From Bradyrhizobium erythrophlei (GTDB lineage: Bacteria; Pseudomonadota; Alphaproteobacteria; Rhizobiales; Xanthobacteraceae), in assembly GCF_900142985.1 (NCBI RefSeq), contig NZ_LT670849.1, positions 3,038,001 to 3,102,000 on the forward strand: a stretch of 64,000 nucleotides of DNA, given 5' to 3'. Shown here piece by piece: positions 43,744-53,689 of this stretch. Every line of letters begins with the position of its first letter. Within the stretch, counting starts at the first letter, position 1. The notes beneath the pieces were generated by a model. The model saw only the letters and a list, made by a program, of their open reading frames with translations. It was not told the origin of the DNA and did not search any database. The position numbers and the translations under genes were made by a program.

Positions 43744-44745
43744 ATGACCGCAGCGAAATACGATGTGCTCGGAATCGGCAATGCCATTTTCGACGTCCTG
43801 GTGCAGACCGACGAGGGCTTTTTGAGCCGTCACGGCATGGCCAAGGGCAGCATGTCGCTGATCGATGAAGAACGCGCGGCTGCGATTTATCGGGACATGG
43901 GAGTCGCGACCGAGATGTCGGGTGGATCGGCGGCCAACACCATTGTTGGTATCGCAAGCCTCGGCGCCCGCGCCGCTTACGTCGGCAAGGTCAGGGATGA
44001 CCAGATCGGCCGCTTGTACGCGCACGATATCCGTGCCGCCGGCGTCACCTTCGAGACCAAGCCGGCGGCGGACGGCCCCGCGACCGGTTGCTCCTATATT
44101 CTGGTGACGGGCGACGGCGAGCGAACCATGAACACCTATCTCGGTGCGGCGCAGGATTTGACGCCGGCCGATATCGATGCCGATCAGGTCGCGGCTTCTG
44201 CGATCCTCTATCTTGAAGGCTATCTGTGGGACCCGAAGAGCGCCAAGGAAGCCTTCGTGAAAGCGGCGGCGATCGCGCATCAGGCGGGCCGTCAGGTCGC
44301 GCTGACCCTGTCGGATTCTTTCTGTGTCGACCGCTACCGCGACGAGTTCCTTGAGCTGATGCGCACCGACACGGTCGATCTGGTCTTCGCCAACGAGGCC
44401 GAACTGCACGCGCTGTATCAGACGGCAGATTTCGACACCGCGCTGAAGCAGTTGCGCGGCGATGTGCGCCTCGCGGCGGTGACGCGAAGCGAGAAGGGAT
44501 GCGTCGTCGCGTCAAAACAAGAGGTCAAGGCGGTACCGGCCTTCCCGATCGAGAAACTGGTCGATACCACCGGCGCCGGCGATCTGTTCGCGGCAGGCTT
44601 CCTGTTCGGCCTTTCGCGCGGCTTTGGCCACGAGAATGCCGGGCGGTTGGGCGCGCTCGCTGCCGCCGAAGTCATCCAGCACATTGGCGCGCGGCCGAAG
44701 GTGTCGCTAAAGGCGCTGGCGCAGCAAAACGGGTTACCAGTTTAA
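43744..44745 (+). CDS. PfkB-family carbohydrate/adenosine kinase
   Basis: 333 aa. N-terminal pattern MSGGSAANTIVGIASLGARA and the C-terminal anion-hole motif DTTGAGDLFAAGFLFGL are typical of the ribokinase family. Similarity in the N-terminal YDVLGIGNAIFDVLV segment fits the adenosine-kinase-like subgroup of rhizobia, which places it in nucleoside or sugar salvage. Divergent from murJ; the two genes are conserved neighbours. Substrate not determined. Confidence 0.92.
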   Translation: MTAAKYDVLGIGNAIFDVLVQTDEGFLSRHGMAKGSMSLIDEERAAAIYRDMGVATEMSGGSAANTIVGIASLGARAAYVGKVRDDQIGRLYAHDIRAAGVTFETKPAADGPATGCSYILVTGDGERTMNTYLGAAQDLTPADIDADQVAASAILYLEGYLWDPKSAKEAFVKAAAIAHQAGRQVALTLSDSFCVDRYRDEFLELMRTDTVDLVFANEAELHALYQTADFDTALKQLRGDVRLAAVTRSEKGCVVASKQEVKAVPAFPIEKLVDTTGAGDLFAAGFLFGLSRGFGHENAGRLGALAAAEVIQHIGARPKVSLKALAQQNGLPV

Positions 44746-44753
44746 CGCAGCAT

Positions 44754-44785
44754 TTCTTCTCCCCACCTGTCAGTGGGGAGAAGAA
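44754..44785. terminator. Bidirectional hairpin between convergent genes
   Basis: Perfect 13-bp stem, TTCTTCTCCCCAC pairing with GTGGGGAGAAGAA, with a 6-nt loop. It is 8 bp past the PfkB gene stop and just before the end of the serine hydrolase. Such CTTCTCCCC hairpins are common in Bradyrhizobium intergenic regions. No long T-run follows. Confidence 0.6.
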
Positions 44786-44797
44786 CAAATAATGGGG

Positions 44798-45987
44798 TCA
44801 CGCCGCCTTTTGGCCCGCCGCGTCCAGTCCGTCATAGACGCCGTGTTCGAAGCCGGCAAAAGCTTCCAGACATTTCCCGTCCGCAAACGGAAACACCTGC
44901 ATCAGGATCACGCCGGTGACGTCGCGCGCCGGATCGATCCAGTAGTAGGTATTGGCAAGGCCGGCCCAAGCGAGGCTGCCCGGGCTGCGGCCCTCGGGCG
45001 TCTTGGCGGTGTTGATCAGGAACGAAAGCCCCCATTTCTTGACCATGCCCGGATAGAGATCGACGTCGTTGGTGTAAGGCGGCATCGCCGAAACCAGCTT
45101 GGTCACCACGAGGTCGCCGATGTGGTTCTGGCTCATCGTGTCGATGGTTTCAGCCTTGAGCCCCTGATTGCCGTTGCCGCGGCCCTTGTTGAGGATCATC
45201 TGGGTGAACTTGATATAGTCGCCGGCGGTGCCATAGAGCCCGCCGCCGCCCATGTGAAATTCCGGATTCTGCTCGAGTTCGAACGGGAATGTTTCGAGCT
45301 TGCCACCCGCTCCGCGCGCGTGCGCCGCCACAAGCCGCTTGCGCATGGAGTCCGTGATCTTGAAAGCGGTGTCGTTCATGCCAAGCGGCGTGAAAAGATG
45401 ATCGCGCAAGTAGGCATCGAGCTTCTTGCCGCTCACGGCCTCCACCGCCTTGCCGACAAAATCGATATTGGTGCCGTATTCCCAGCGCGTGCCGGGGTCT
45501 GAGGCGACCGGGGTTTTCAGCGCGTCGTTCTTGCAGGAGGTAATTGATGGGAGGCCTTTCTTCTGCAAATACGTTGCCATATCGCCGTTCCACAAATCGT
45601 AGCAGAAGCCGGCGGTGTGGGTCATGAGCTGGCGCAGCGTGATGGCGTTTTTCGCGGACCGCAGCTTCGGCTCGCCATTGGCATCAAACCTTCGAGTACC
45701 TGCGGCGCGGCGAGATCGGGCAATACCTTGCCGACCGGCGCATCAAGCGAAAGCTTGCCCTGCTCGACGAGCTGCATCGCAGCCGCCGCCGTGATCGCCT
45801 TGGTCATGGAGGCGATCCAGAACACGCTATCCGTCGTCATCGCGTCAGGCTTCGAGAGGTCGCGTTTGCCGAACGCGCCTTGATAAATGACGTCCCCGCC
45901 GCTTGCGGCGACCGCGACGACGCCGGGAATTTCCGCGGCATCGCTTTTGTGGCGCAATATCTGATCGATCTGAGCTTTGCTTTGCAT
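44798..45987 (-). pseudogene. Serine hydrolase / class C beta-lactamase-like protein, frameshifted
   Basis: The two parts encode one protein of about 396 aa. The first (from ATG 45987) carries the nucleophile motif SMTKAITAAA and reads to LPDLAAPQVLEG, then goes off-frame. The second continues LRQLMTHTAGFCYDLWNGDM with the Tyr-X-Asn motif WEYGTNIDFV. Inserting one base near 45688 (GAAGG, then TTTGATGCC expected) restores FDANGEPKLRSAKNAITLRQ. So this is a one-base deletion, either a real null mutation or a sequencing error. If functional, it would be an esterase or carboxypeptidase-like hydrolase. Confidence 0.85.
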
Positions 45988-46288
45988 GGGGTTCCTCCAG
46001 GTTATTTTTTTGGAAGCTTGCGATCTTCCTCCCCGGTGTTTTCCCCCGCAAGCGTGAATCCAGTTGGGGATAGTCAGTGGCCTATCGCCATCGCTGCCAC
46101 AATTTTTGACGAATCTCGCCGCATCGTGGGCAGGTTCCGATTGATGGCGCCTGCTGCCCTGTGCCAGACTTCGCCATCTGCATTCCGGTGTTGCGTTTTA
46201 GTCAAAGCAGAAGCGCCGCCTAGATATTGCGTTCGGCGACCTGACGGATCAACTGATTGATTGGCGGATGGGCCCGAGGAGAGTTCCC
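45988..46288. other. Intergenic region
   Basis: About 300 bp between the serine hydrolase start and a small hypothetical gene. It should carry both promoters. GAGGAACC just upstream of the hydrolase ATG is its ribosome-binding site. I see no RNA gene or repeat here. Confidence 0.4.
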
Positions 46289-46609
46289 ATGATTTCGACC
46301 TGGAGCGAATGGAAGCGGTACCCGCGGGCCGGCCGTGGCGAAAACCTCGAAGCGCCGATCACGCCGGGTATCTACGAAGTTCGCTTCGCTGCGACCGGTG
46401 CGTTGCACTCGTTCGGCGCCGTCGACAACGTGGCCCAGGCGCTGGCGCTTTTGCCTTCGGCCTCCAAATCCTGGTTCAGCCGCCGCGCGGCGGCGGAAAC
46501 CCCGGATCTCGAATATCGCACCTGCGCGACCTCGACAAAGGCCGACGCCAAGGCTGCCGCGGACCGCATGATCGGCCGGCGCGAAACCTATCTGAGCGGC
46601 GCGGCCTGA
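46289..46609 (+). CDS. Conserved small hypothetical protein
   Basis: 106 aa from the ATG at 46289, preceded by GGAGAG; the open frame starts a few codons earlier without a ribosome-binding site. Sequence begins MISTWSEWKRYPRAGRGENL and ends GRRETYLSGAA, basic and soluble, with no signal peptide. Its N-terminal aromatic and charged pattern (GIYEVRFAATGALHSFGA) looks like a small beta-rich domain. I do not recognise a family and infer no function. Confidence 0.75.
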   Translation: MISTWSEWKRYPRAGRGENLEAPITPGIYEVRFAATGALHSFGAVDNVAQALALLPSASKSWFSRRAAAETPDLEYRTCATSTKADAKAAADRMIGRRETYLSGAA

Positions 46610-46751
46610 TCGCCGCTCGGCACCAGGCGGCGCGATCCCGAATCCAGCTTGCAAATTTGTTTGATGCCGTCCGTTTCGGTGCGGGCGATGCATCATGGCT
46701 GGTTCCGGCCTATATAGGGCCCAATTACAGAAGAATTTCAGGAGCAACGCC

Positions 46752-48248
46752 ATGACCCCGACCGCTGCCGCCCGCGCCTCGCAATCGTCTACCCCGAACC
46801 TGCGGGACCATCTGAAGGACCCGTCGCTGCTACGTGAGCAATGCTACATCGACGGCACCTGGGTCGGGCAGCCCGAGCTTGCTGTGAACAACCCCGCAAC
46901 CGGCGCTGAAATCGCCAAGGTCGCCCAGCTCGGCGCTGCGGACGCGACCCGCGCGGTCGAGGCCGCCGAGCGGGCTTTCCCGGCCTGGGCAAAGCTCACC
47001 GCCAAGCAGCGCTCGAATATTTTGCGCAAATGGTTCGAACTGATCATCGCCAACCGTGAAGACCTCGCGCTGATCCTGACCTCCGAGCAGGGCAAGCCGC
47101 TCTCTGAAGCGCTCGGCGAGGTCGATATCGGCGGCGCCTATGTCGAGTTCTTTGCCGAAGAGGCGCGCCGCGTTTACGGCGAGACCATTCCGACCCAGCG
47201 CGGCGATGCGCGTCTTCTGGCGATCAAGCAGCCGATCGGCGTTTGCGGCGCGATCACGCCGTGGAATTTCCCGAACTCGATGATCACCCGCAAAGTATCG
47301 CCGGCGCTGGCTGCGGGTTGCACAGTGGTGCTCAAGCCCGCCAATGAAACGCCGCTTTCGGCCCTGGCGCTGGTGGCGCTCGCCGAGAAGGCGGGCGTGC
47401 CGAAGGGCGTATTCAACGTGATTACAGGCGATGCGCCCCCGATCGGGCTTGTGCTGTGTGAGCATCCGGCTGTGCGCTTTGTCGGTTTCACCGGTTCGAC
47501 CGAGGTCGGCAAGATTCTCTACAAACAGGCCGCGGTCGGCGTGAAAAAGCTCGGGCTCGAACTTGGCGGCAACGCGCCGTTCGTCGTGTTCGACGACGCC
47601 GATATCGACGCGGCGGTCGAGGGCGCAATCGTCTCGAAGTACCGCAACATGGGCCAGACCTGCGTCTGCGCCAACCGTCTCTATGCCCAGGACAAGATCT
47701 ACGATCAGTTCGTCGAGAAGCTGTCGAAGAAGGTCGCGGCAATGAAGATCGGCGACGGCACCGAGCAGGGCGTGGTGCAAGGGCCGCTGATCAATATGGA
47801 AGCGATCGACAAGGTCGAGCGGCATATCGCGGACGCCGTCAAGGGCGGCGCCAAGGTCGTGACCGGGGGCAAGCGCCATTCGCTTGGCCGCACCTTCTTC
47901 GAGCCGACCGTGCTTGCCGATGTGAAGCCGGACGCGCTGGTGTCGCGCGAGGAAACCTTCGGGCCGCTCGCGGCCGTCATCCGTTTCAAGGACGAAGCCG
48001 ACGTGATCGCAATGTGCAACAAATCGCCGTTCGGCCTGGCGTCGTATTTCTACGCCCGCGACCTCGGCCGGGTCTGGCGGGTGGCGGAAGCGCTGGAGTC
48101 GGGCATGGTCGGCGTCAACTCCGGCCTGATCACGACCGAGGTCGCTCCCTTTGGCGGTGTCAAGGAATCCGGCCTTGGCCGCGAGGGCTCGCATCACGGC
48201 ATGGATGAATATCTCGAGATCAAATACGTGATGATGGCGGGCGTCTGA
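46752..48248 (+). CDS. NAD(P)-dependent succinate-semialdehyde dehydrogenase
   Basis: 498-aa aldehyde dehydrogenase most like GabD. Catalytic Cys is in MGQTCVCANRLY and Glu in KLGLELGGNAPFVVF; the oxyanion Asn is in TPWNFPNSMITRK. The ATG at 46752 follows GGAGCAACG. It is not part of a gab operon (no gabT or gabP near), so it may serve general semialdehyde oxidation. The long open frame upstream is not used. Confidence 0.94.
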   Translation: MTPTAAARASQSSTPNLRDHLKDPSLLREQCYIDGTWVGQPELAVNNPATGAEIAKVAQLGAADATRAVEAAERAFPAWAKLTAKQRSNILRKWFELIIANREDLALILTSEQGKPLSEALGEVDIGGAYVEFFAEEARRVYGETIPTQRGDARLLAIKQPIGVCGAITPWNFPNSMITRKVSPALAAGCTVVLKPANETPLSALALVALAEKAGVPKGVFNVITGDAPPIGLVLCEHPAVRFVGFTGSTEVGKILYKQAAVGVKKLGLELGGNAPFVVFDDADIDAAVEGAIVSKYRNMGQTCVCANRLYAQDKIYDQFVEKLSKKVAAMKIGDGTEQGVVQGPLINMEAIDKVERHIADAVKGGAKVVTGGKRHSLGRTFFEPTVLADVKPDALVSREETFGPLAAVIRFKDEADVIAMCNKSPFGLASYFYARDLGRVWRVAEALESGMVGVNSGLITTEVAPFGGVKESGLGREGSHHGMDEYLEIKYVMMAGV

Positions 48249-48286
48249 CGCTTCCATCATCGCATGATATCCGAGTCGCTTAGGCG

Positions 48287-48862
48287 CTAGAGTCCCAGCG
48301 TGACCTCGGCCCAGTGCACGACGGCCTCACTGTTGAGGAAAGCGATCACGCTGGGCTCCAGCGTCGTGGGACGGTCATGCGCGACGGTCGCGGTCGCGAC
48401 GATCGCATCGCAGCGGTCGTTGAAGGCGATCGCCAGCACCGAGCCCGGCGCGTGGTAGGGCTCGGCGACGGCGTAGGCGCGGCTGCGGCCTTTCATCCAG
48501 GCGATCTTGATTTCGTGGCCCGTGCCCAGCACCGCGGGCTTGCCGCCCATCAGATTAAAGTCGCTCAAACGATCGAGCTCGGCGTCGTCGGAGACGCCGG
48601 TCAGGCAATTGCAAAAGCCGATCTTGGCGCGGATGTAGACGTTCACTTCAGCGCCGCAATCGGCCTTTTCGCATCGAAACGCCTTGCCCTCGCCCCACTC
48701 GTCGGTCGGAAATGGCCATCGCACTTCGGTAAATTTCGGATGGCTCGGCGGCGTCAGTGCCTGGCTCGTGACCAGCATCGGCCAGGCGAAAAACGCCGAC
48801 AACCCCGCGAGCGCGCCGAGCGCAAGCCCCAGCACCGTCGCGATGAAGGCGTTTCGGCTCAT
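48287..48862 (-). CDS. Membrane-anchored hypothetical protein
   Basis: 191 aa. The N-terminus MSRNAFIATVLGLALGALAG and the following hydrophobic stretch form one transmembrane anchor. The rest is a soluble domain with two adjacent Cys groups (AFRCEKADCGAEV and KIGFCNCLTGV), which could hold a metal or disulfides in the periplasm. Start is 3 bp after the TPR gene stop, so it is probably co-transcribed with it. No family recognised. Confidence 0.8.
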   Translation of the reverse strand: MSRNAFIATVLGLALGALAGLSAFFAWPMLVTSQALTPPSHPKFTEVRWPFPTDEWGEGKAFRCEKADCGAEVNVYIRAKIGFCNCLTGVSDDAELDRLSDFNLMGGKPAVLGTGHEIKIAWMKGRSRAYAVAEPYHAPGSVLAIAFNDRCDAIVATATVAHDRPTTLEPSVIAFLNSEAVVHWAEVTLGL

Positions 48863-48864
48863 TC

Positions 48865-50439
48865 TCAATTACTTGCCACGAAGGTTCGAGCCGTTGCGAG
48901 CACCGGCCGATCGGAGTTCGAGCCTGCGGTGAGCGCGAGCAGCTTTTCATAATTGGCTTTCGCCGTTGCCGTATCGCCGAGCGCCTGCGCGGCCTGTGCC
49001 GCTCCAGCGTAGCCGTTGAAGCGGTTCGGCTCCTTGGCCTTGGTGGCGTCAAATGCCGCCAGCGCTTCTTTCGCCATGCCGTGATCGAGCAGCATGAAGC
49101 CGTAGAGTTCGCGCGCCGGCACCAGCGGTCCGGGGGTGACCGGTGCTTTCTCGGTTTTGTCCTCTGCGTCGGCCGAGGCGGCCATCGCCTTCAGCGCCTC
49201 GTCCGGCTTGCCGTCGGCATAAAGGATCCAGGCGTTCGCCTCCTGGACCTGAACATCGACCTGTCCGGCCCAGTAATCGCTCTTCGAGGCGCGCAGCTGG
49301 TCGCGAAGTTCGACAAGCTTGGCTGCATCGATGCGCGCCGCGGCCGCGTCGCCGGAGCGCGCGGCACCGATCGCGCGGGCGAAATGAGAAATCGCCATCG
49401 CCTGCGGAAACTTGTTCGGCTTGACGTCGAGGTTGGCCGCGCCCTTCCAGTCGCCGCGCTCGAACACATAGCGGGCAGGTGCGGCCGCGCGCGAGAATGC
49501 GCTGGCAAAGGAATCCGGATCGGGCGTCATGGCTCCAATGGCGTCGATCACCTTGCGCGCGTCGTCATCGTCGGCGAGTTGCAGATAGGCGTAGACCATG
49601 TAGTCCTCGCCATGAAGCTGCTCGCCACCTTCGCGGCTGATCTTGGCCGCCTCGACCGAAGCCTTGTTGGCGGCAATGGATTCCTTCCAGTAGCCGACGC
49701 GGGTGAAGATATGCGACGGCATATGCTGGGCGTGCGCCGCATTCGGCGCGATCTTTGAATAGCGCAGCGCCGCCGGCAGGCCCTTGACAGCGATCGGCGG
49801 ATAGTCATAGAGGTGGATCAGATAGTGGGCGACGCCCGGATGCTGCGGCTGGCGTTGCCAGATCGGCTCCAGAATGGCCGCGCCCTTGAGCTGGTTGGCG
49901 TAGGTCTTGTCGGCGGGCGAGGCCGCTACATTCAAAGTAATGGCGTAGAAAATCTGCGCTTCGTCGTCGTCCGGATATTTCCCGGCGAGCGCTTCCATCT
50001 TCTTCAGATAGGATTGCACCCGCGCCTGCTGCGGAATCTTGTCGTAATCGACATACATCACCGACAGCGCGTCGATGTAATCGCGTTCGCGCTCGCTTTT
50101 CGCATTGACCGCCTTGGCCTTCTCGATGGCGGCTAGCCCGAGCGGCAAATTAGGTGCCGGGATCGCGCCATGCGGGTTATTCAACAGCGACAGCGCAATG
50201 CCCCAATAGGCGATGGCGCATTCGCCGTCGGCCTTGATGGCCTCTTCGTAGATCTCCTTGGATTCGGCGTACCAGAACGAATGCTGATAGCGCATCGCGC
50301 GGTCGAACCGGCGCTGAGCGACGTCGTTGCAGGTTGTCGCGAAGTGAACCTTGCCGAACTTCTGGTCCACCTCGTCTTGCGCGGTAACAGGCGAGGAGCC
50401 CGCAACCGCCAGGATCGTAGCCAAGAGAATCTTGCGCAT
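48865..50439 (-). CDS. Exported tetratricopeptide-repeat protein
   Basis: 524 aa with a signal peptide (MRKILLATILAVAGSSPVTA). TPR-like repeats spread across the protein, for example RFDRAMRYQHSFWYAESKEI near the N-terminus, ELYGFMLLDHGMAKEALAAF and the final PNRFNGYAGAAQAAQALGDT. No catalytic motif. Function unknown; TPR proteins of this kind are common in Bradyrhizobium periplasm. Followed directly by the small membrane protein gene. Confidence 0.88.
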   Translation of the reverse strand: MRKILLATILAVAGSSPVTAQDEVDQKFGKVHFATTCNDVAQRRFDRAMRYQHSFWYAESKEIYEEAIKADGECAIAYWGIALSLLNNPHGAIPAPNLPLGLAAIEKAKAVNAKSERERDYIDALSVMYVDYDKIPQQARVQSYLKKMEALAGKYPDDDEAQIFYAITLNVAASPADKTYANQLKGAAILEPIWQRQPQHPGVAHYLIHLYDYPPIAVKGLPAALRYSKIAPNAAHAQHMPSHIFTRVGYWKESIAANKASVEAAKISREGGEQLHGEDYMVYAYLQLADDDDARKVIDAIGAMTPDPDSFASAFSRAAAPARYVFERGDWKGAANLDVKPNKFPQAMAISHFARAIGAARSGDAAAARIDAAKLVELRDQLRASKSDYWAGQVDVQVQEANAWILYADGKPDEALKAMAASADAEDKTEKAPVTPGPLVPARELYGFMLLDHGMAKEALAAFDATKAKEPNRFNGYAGAAQAAQALGDTATAKANYEKLLALTAGSNSDRPVLATARTFVASN

Positions 50440-50531
50440 GCATGTTCCCCTTCAACCGAAGAACTGAAGCCGGATATGTGTGGCGATCATAGGCCGCCCG
50501 TGACGAGTTCTCAACGCGCTCCTTTGGCTCG

Positions 50532-52748
50532 CTAGCGCCGGAGTACGCCGATCAGGCGGTTGGCGAAAGTCAGCCGTTCGGCCATGACGAGGACGAAAAA
50601 CGTCAGCAATTTCTGGCTCAGCACGGGGCTCTCGGTCTTGATCGCTTCGAACTGGCTGGCGCTGAGGACATAGAGCACGCTGGCGACCTCGGCCTGGATG
50701 GTGGCGTTACGCGGCGTGCGCGACACCAGTCCCATTTCCCCGATGGTCGTATAGCGGCCGAGGCTTCGCACCCGCGTCAGCTCGCCATCGCCGGTCGGGA
50801 TCATGACGCCGACGCGGCCGTCGAGAATAAAGTGCATGGAGTCGGCCGCATCGCCCGCACGCACGATGACGTCGCCGGCGCCGACCTCCAGCCGTTCGCA
50901 GCGATGGATCAGCTCGGTCGCTTCCTCCTCGGAGCCGAGGATGCGAACGAACCAGTCCCGCAACGAGGCCTCTTCGTCGCCACGGCCTTCGTGCTGCGCT
51001 ATGATTTCGTTTTCGCACCACTCCAGCGCGTGGTCGAGCTCGGGCATGATGCTGACGTCGCGCGAGATGAACTCGCTCGAGCGCAGCCCCTTTTCCGTCG
51101 CCGCCTGCAAATGAACCAGCACCAGACGGATGCCGCGTTCGGTCGCGGCGCGCTTGATCTGCGCGAAGCTGTAGGCCGCGGAGGAATCGACGCCGGTGAC
51201 GAGCTTGAAGTCGAACACCAGAAACCGGCATTCCGGGTGTCGCGCGAGCAGCGCCTTGACGTGCTGATAGAGGCGGTTGGCCGAGCCGAAGAACAGGTAG
51301 CTTTGCAAGTTCAGTCCCTGGATCGAGCCGCCATGCGCGGCAAGAATGGAAAGCTGCTCGCGGGAGCGGTCGAGCGAACTGCGGTACTCGGAGCCGTCGA
51401 ATGAAAACTTGATGGAATCGATGCGCGAGGCGCTGAGCGCGAACGTCGTGCAGCCGATGACGACGCCGATCAGGATGCCGGCGATGAAGCCCCACTCGAC
51501 GATAATGACGACGATGACGAGCAGCGAGATATAGTCGGTCAAGGACAGCCGGCGTCGCGACTGGACGATCCACTTATGGAGCCCGTCGGCGCCGAGATAG
51601 ATCAAAAGGCCGCCGAGCACGAACTTCGGCATATAGCCGAGCAGCGTCGGCGCAAAGATCAGCATCAGCAGCGAAATCGCAGCGACCGTGAGTCCGGCCA
51701 GCGGGCCGGTGCCGCCGGCGTTGAAGTTGAGGACGGTGCGGCTGATCGAGATGCAGCCGGTATAACCTCCGAGGAGGCCGGAGATCACGTTGGCAATGCC
51801 GGTGACGTTGAGCTCACGCTCGAGATTGGCTTCGCGATTGGTCGCAACCTCGACGCCGGTGGTGTTGAAGAGCGCCGACGAGGCCGTGACGAATATCACC
51901 GCAATCAGGTTGCCCGAAAGCTCGGCCAGGATCTTCCAGGGATAATGGAACAGGCCCTCGACGGTCCACGGCAGCATGATGGTCACGCTCGGTGGCGGCT
52001 CGAAGGTCCAGCCGGCGGCCTGCGCGTCCGCCGCCGACAGGCCGGAGAGCCAGAACACGACATGCGCCGCCACGATGCCGCCGATAAGGATGACCGGTAA
52101 TCCAAACGTGGAGCGCGAGCGGTGCCATGTCATGTAGAGAACGACCGCCATGGCGCAGGCGGCCGCGAGCTTCTCGAAGGTGAGAGGATCGCTGAAGTGA
52201 GAGAGCGTCGCGAATTCCAGGGAGTGTCCGGTGATGACGCGGACCGCGCCGAGAAGAATGAGACAGCCGGTCGCCGCGAGAAAGCCGCCGACCACGGGAT
52301 AGGGCACGTAACGGATCGCGCGGCCCATGCGCGTCATTCCGAAACAACACAGCACGACGCCGGTCAGGATCGTCGTGACGGCAAGCGTGATCAGGACGGC
52401 GGGAAGCACCGGCGCCGACGGATCAACCGCCAGCATGCGCTCCACCATGGAAGAGGCGAGAATGCCGGTCATCGCGGCGGTCGAGCTTTCGGGTCCCGAA
52501 ATCGCAAACGGCAGCGAACTGCCGACCGCAATCACGCCGGCAAGGATGGCGGATGCAATGAAGGTCGCGGCAACGCCGTAGGACAGATAGGGCGAAAGCG
52601 ATCCGCCAAAGATCAGAAGCGAATAGGACAGCCCGAAGGTGACGGTGAGAACGCTGGCCGCGCCGCCGCCGAGAATATCCTTGAGAACGACGCGCAGCGG
52701 CAGCCCGGTGCCCGCTTTCCGAAGCTCGTACTCCACCTGTCCGGTCAT
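50532..52748 (-). CDS. SulP-family anion transporter with STAS and cyclic-nucleotide-binding domains
   Basis: 738 aa in three parts. Residues about 20-430 form the SulP membrane domain (around 12-14 helices; [19 protein letters not shown] is a family-typical segment). Residues about 450-560 are a STAS domain ([20 protein letters not shown]). The C-terminal part is a CRP-like cyclic-nucleotide-binding domain ([20 protein letters not shown] and [15 protein letters not shown]). Probably a sulfate, bicarbonate or other anion transporter controlled by cNMP or conformation. Its ATG overlaps the purC stop. Confidence 0.93.
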   Translation of the reverse strand: MTGQVEYELRKAGTGLPLRVVLKDILGGGAASVLTVTFGLSYSLLIFGGSLSPYLSYGVAATFIASAILAGVIAVGSSLPFAISGPESSTAAMTGILASSMVERMLAVDPSAPVLPAVLITLAVTTILTGVVLCCFGMTRMGRAIRYVPYPVVGGFLAATGCLILLGAVRVITGHSLEFATLSHFSDPLTFEKLAAACAMAVVLYMTWHRSRSTFGLPVILIGGIVAAHVVFWLSGLSAADAQAAGWTFEPPPSVTIMLPWTVEGLFHYPWKILAELSGNLIAVIFVTASSALFNTTGVEVATNREANLERELNVTGIANVISGLLGGYTGCISISRTVLNFNAGGTGPLAGLTVAAISLLMLIFAPTLLGYMPKFVLGGLLIYLGADGLHKWIVQSRRRLSLTDYISLLVIVVIIVEWGFIAGILIGVVIGCTTFALSASRIDSIKFSFDGSEYRSSLDRSREQLSILAAHGGSIQGLNLQSYLFFGSANRLYQHVKALLARHPECRFLVFDFKLVTGVDSSAAYSFAQIKRAATERGIRLVLVHLQAATEKGLRSSEFISRDVSIMPELDHALEWCENEIIAQHEGRGDEEASLRDWFVRILGSEEEATELIHRCERLEVGAGDVIVRAGDAADSMHFILDGRVGVMIPTGDGELTRVRSLGRYTTIGEMGLVSRTPRNATIQAEVASVLYVLSASQFEAIKTESPVLSQKLLTFFVLVMAERLTFANRLIGVLRR

Positions 52749-53659
52749 ATCTTGAGGTCGCTGCCGGTAACGCGGCGGTAGGCTTCGAGGTAGCGCTTGC
52801 TGGTCGCGTCCACGACACTCGCGGGCAATGGCGGCGGCGGGGCTTCGCCGTTCCAGCGGCCGGCGCGGCGCTCGGCGTCGAGATAGTCGCGCAAGGGCTG
52901 CTTGTCGAAGCTCGGTTGCGGCTGGCCTCGTCGGTAGGCGTCGACCGCCCAGAACCGCGAGCTGTCCGGGGTCATGACCTCGTCGATCAGGATGATCGCC
53001 CCGTCGGCGCCGCGGCCGAACTCGAACTTGGTGTCGGCGATGATGATGCCGTGTTCGCGGCTGGTCTTTTCGCCGCGCGCGTAGATCGCGCGGGTCATGC
53101 TTTCGAGTGTTTGGGTCACGTCTGCGCCGACGATCTCGCGCATCCGGCTCACGGTGATGTTTTCGTCGTGGCCGGTTTCAGCCTTGGTGGCCGGGCTGAA
53201 GATCGAGGGCTCCAGCCTGTCGCTTTCCAGAAGTCCTGGGGCGAGCTTTTCGCCGGCGAGTGTGCCGTGCGTGGCATATTCCTTCCAGGCCGAGCCCGAG
53301 AGGTAGCCACGGATGACGCATTCGATGGGAAAGACTGTCGTGCGTCGGCACAGCATCGCGCGGCCGACCAGCGAGGCGCGATGATCTTTCAGGGCCGGCA
53401 CCTCGCGGATAATCGTATCGGCATCGGCGCTGATCATGTGATGCGGTACGGTGCCTTCGAGCTGCTTGAACCACCAGGCGCTGATTTGCGTGAGCACCGC
53501 GCCTTTCATCGGAATGGTTTCCGCCATCACGATGTCGAAGGCCGAAATGCGATCGGTGGTCAGGAGCAGCACGCGATCGTCGCCGACCGCATAGATGTCG
53601 CGAACTTTGCCGCGCCCGATCCGTGGGAGAGGCAGGTCGCTCGCAAGCATGGTGGTCAT
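52745..53659 (-). CDS. purC: SAICAR synthetase (PurC), ADE1-type
   Basis: 304-aa phosphoribosylaminoimidazole-succinocarboxamide synthase. [20 protein letters not shown] and [16 protein letters not shown] are the glycine-rich ATP-binding region; [19 protein letters not shown] and [14 protein letters not shown] are further signatures. It is the longer form like yeast ADE1, not the roughly 250-aa form usual in rhizobial purC-purS-purQ clusters. Overlaps the SulP start (ATGA) and has pirin just upstream; no other purine gene nearby, so this may be a second copy. Confidence 0.94.
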   Translation of the reverse strand: MTTMLASDLPLPRIGRGKVRDIYAVGDDRVLLLTTDRISAFDIVMAETIPMKGAVLTQISAWWFKQLEGTVPHHMISADADTIIREVPALKDHRASLVGRAMLCRRTTVFPIECVIRGYLSGSAWKEYATHGTLAGEKLAPGLLESDRLEPSIFSPATKAETGHDENITVSRMREIVGADVTQTLESMTRAIYARGEKTSREHGIIIADTKFEFGRGADGAIILIDEVMTPDSSRFWAVDAYRRGQPQPSFDKQPLRDYLDAERRAGRWNGEAPPPPLPASVVDATSKRYLEAYRRVTGSDLKI

Positions 53660-53689
53660 GTTTTCTTACTTTCGAAGGCGGTAGCTGGT

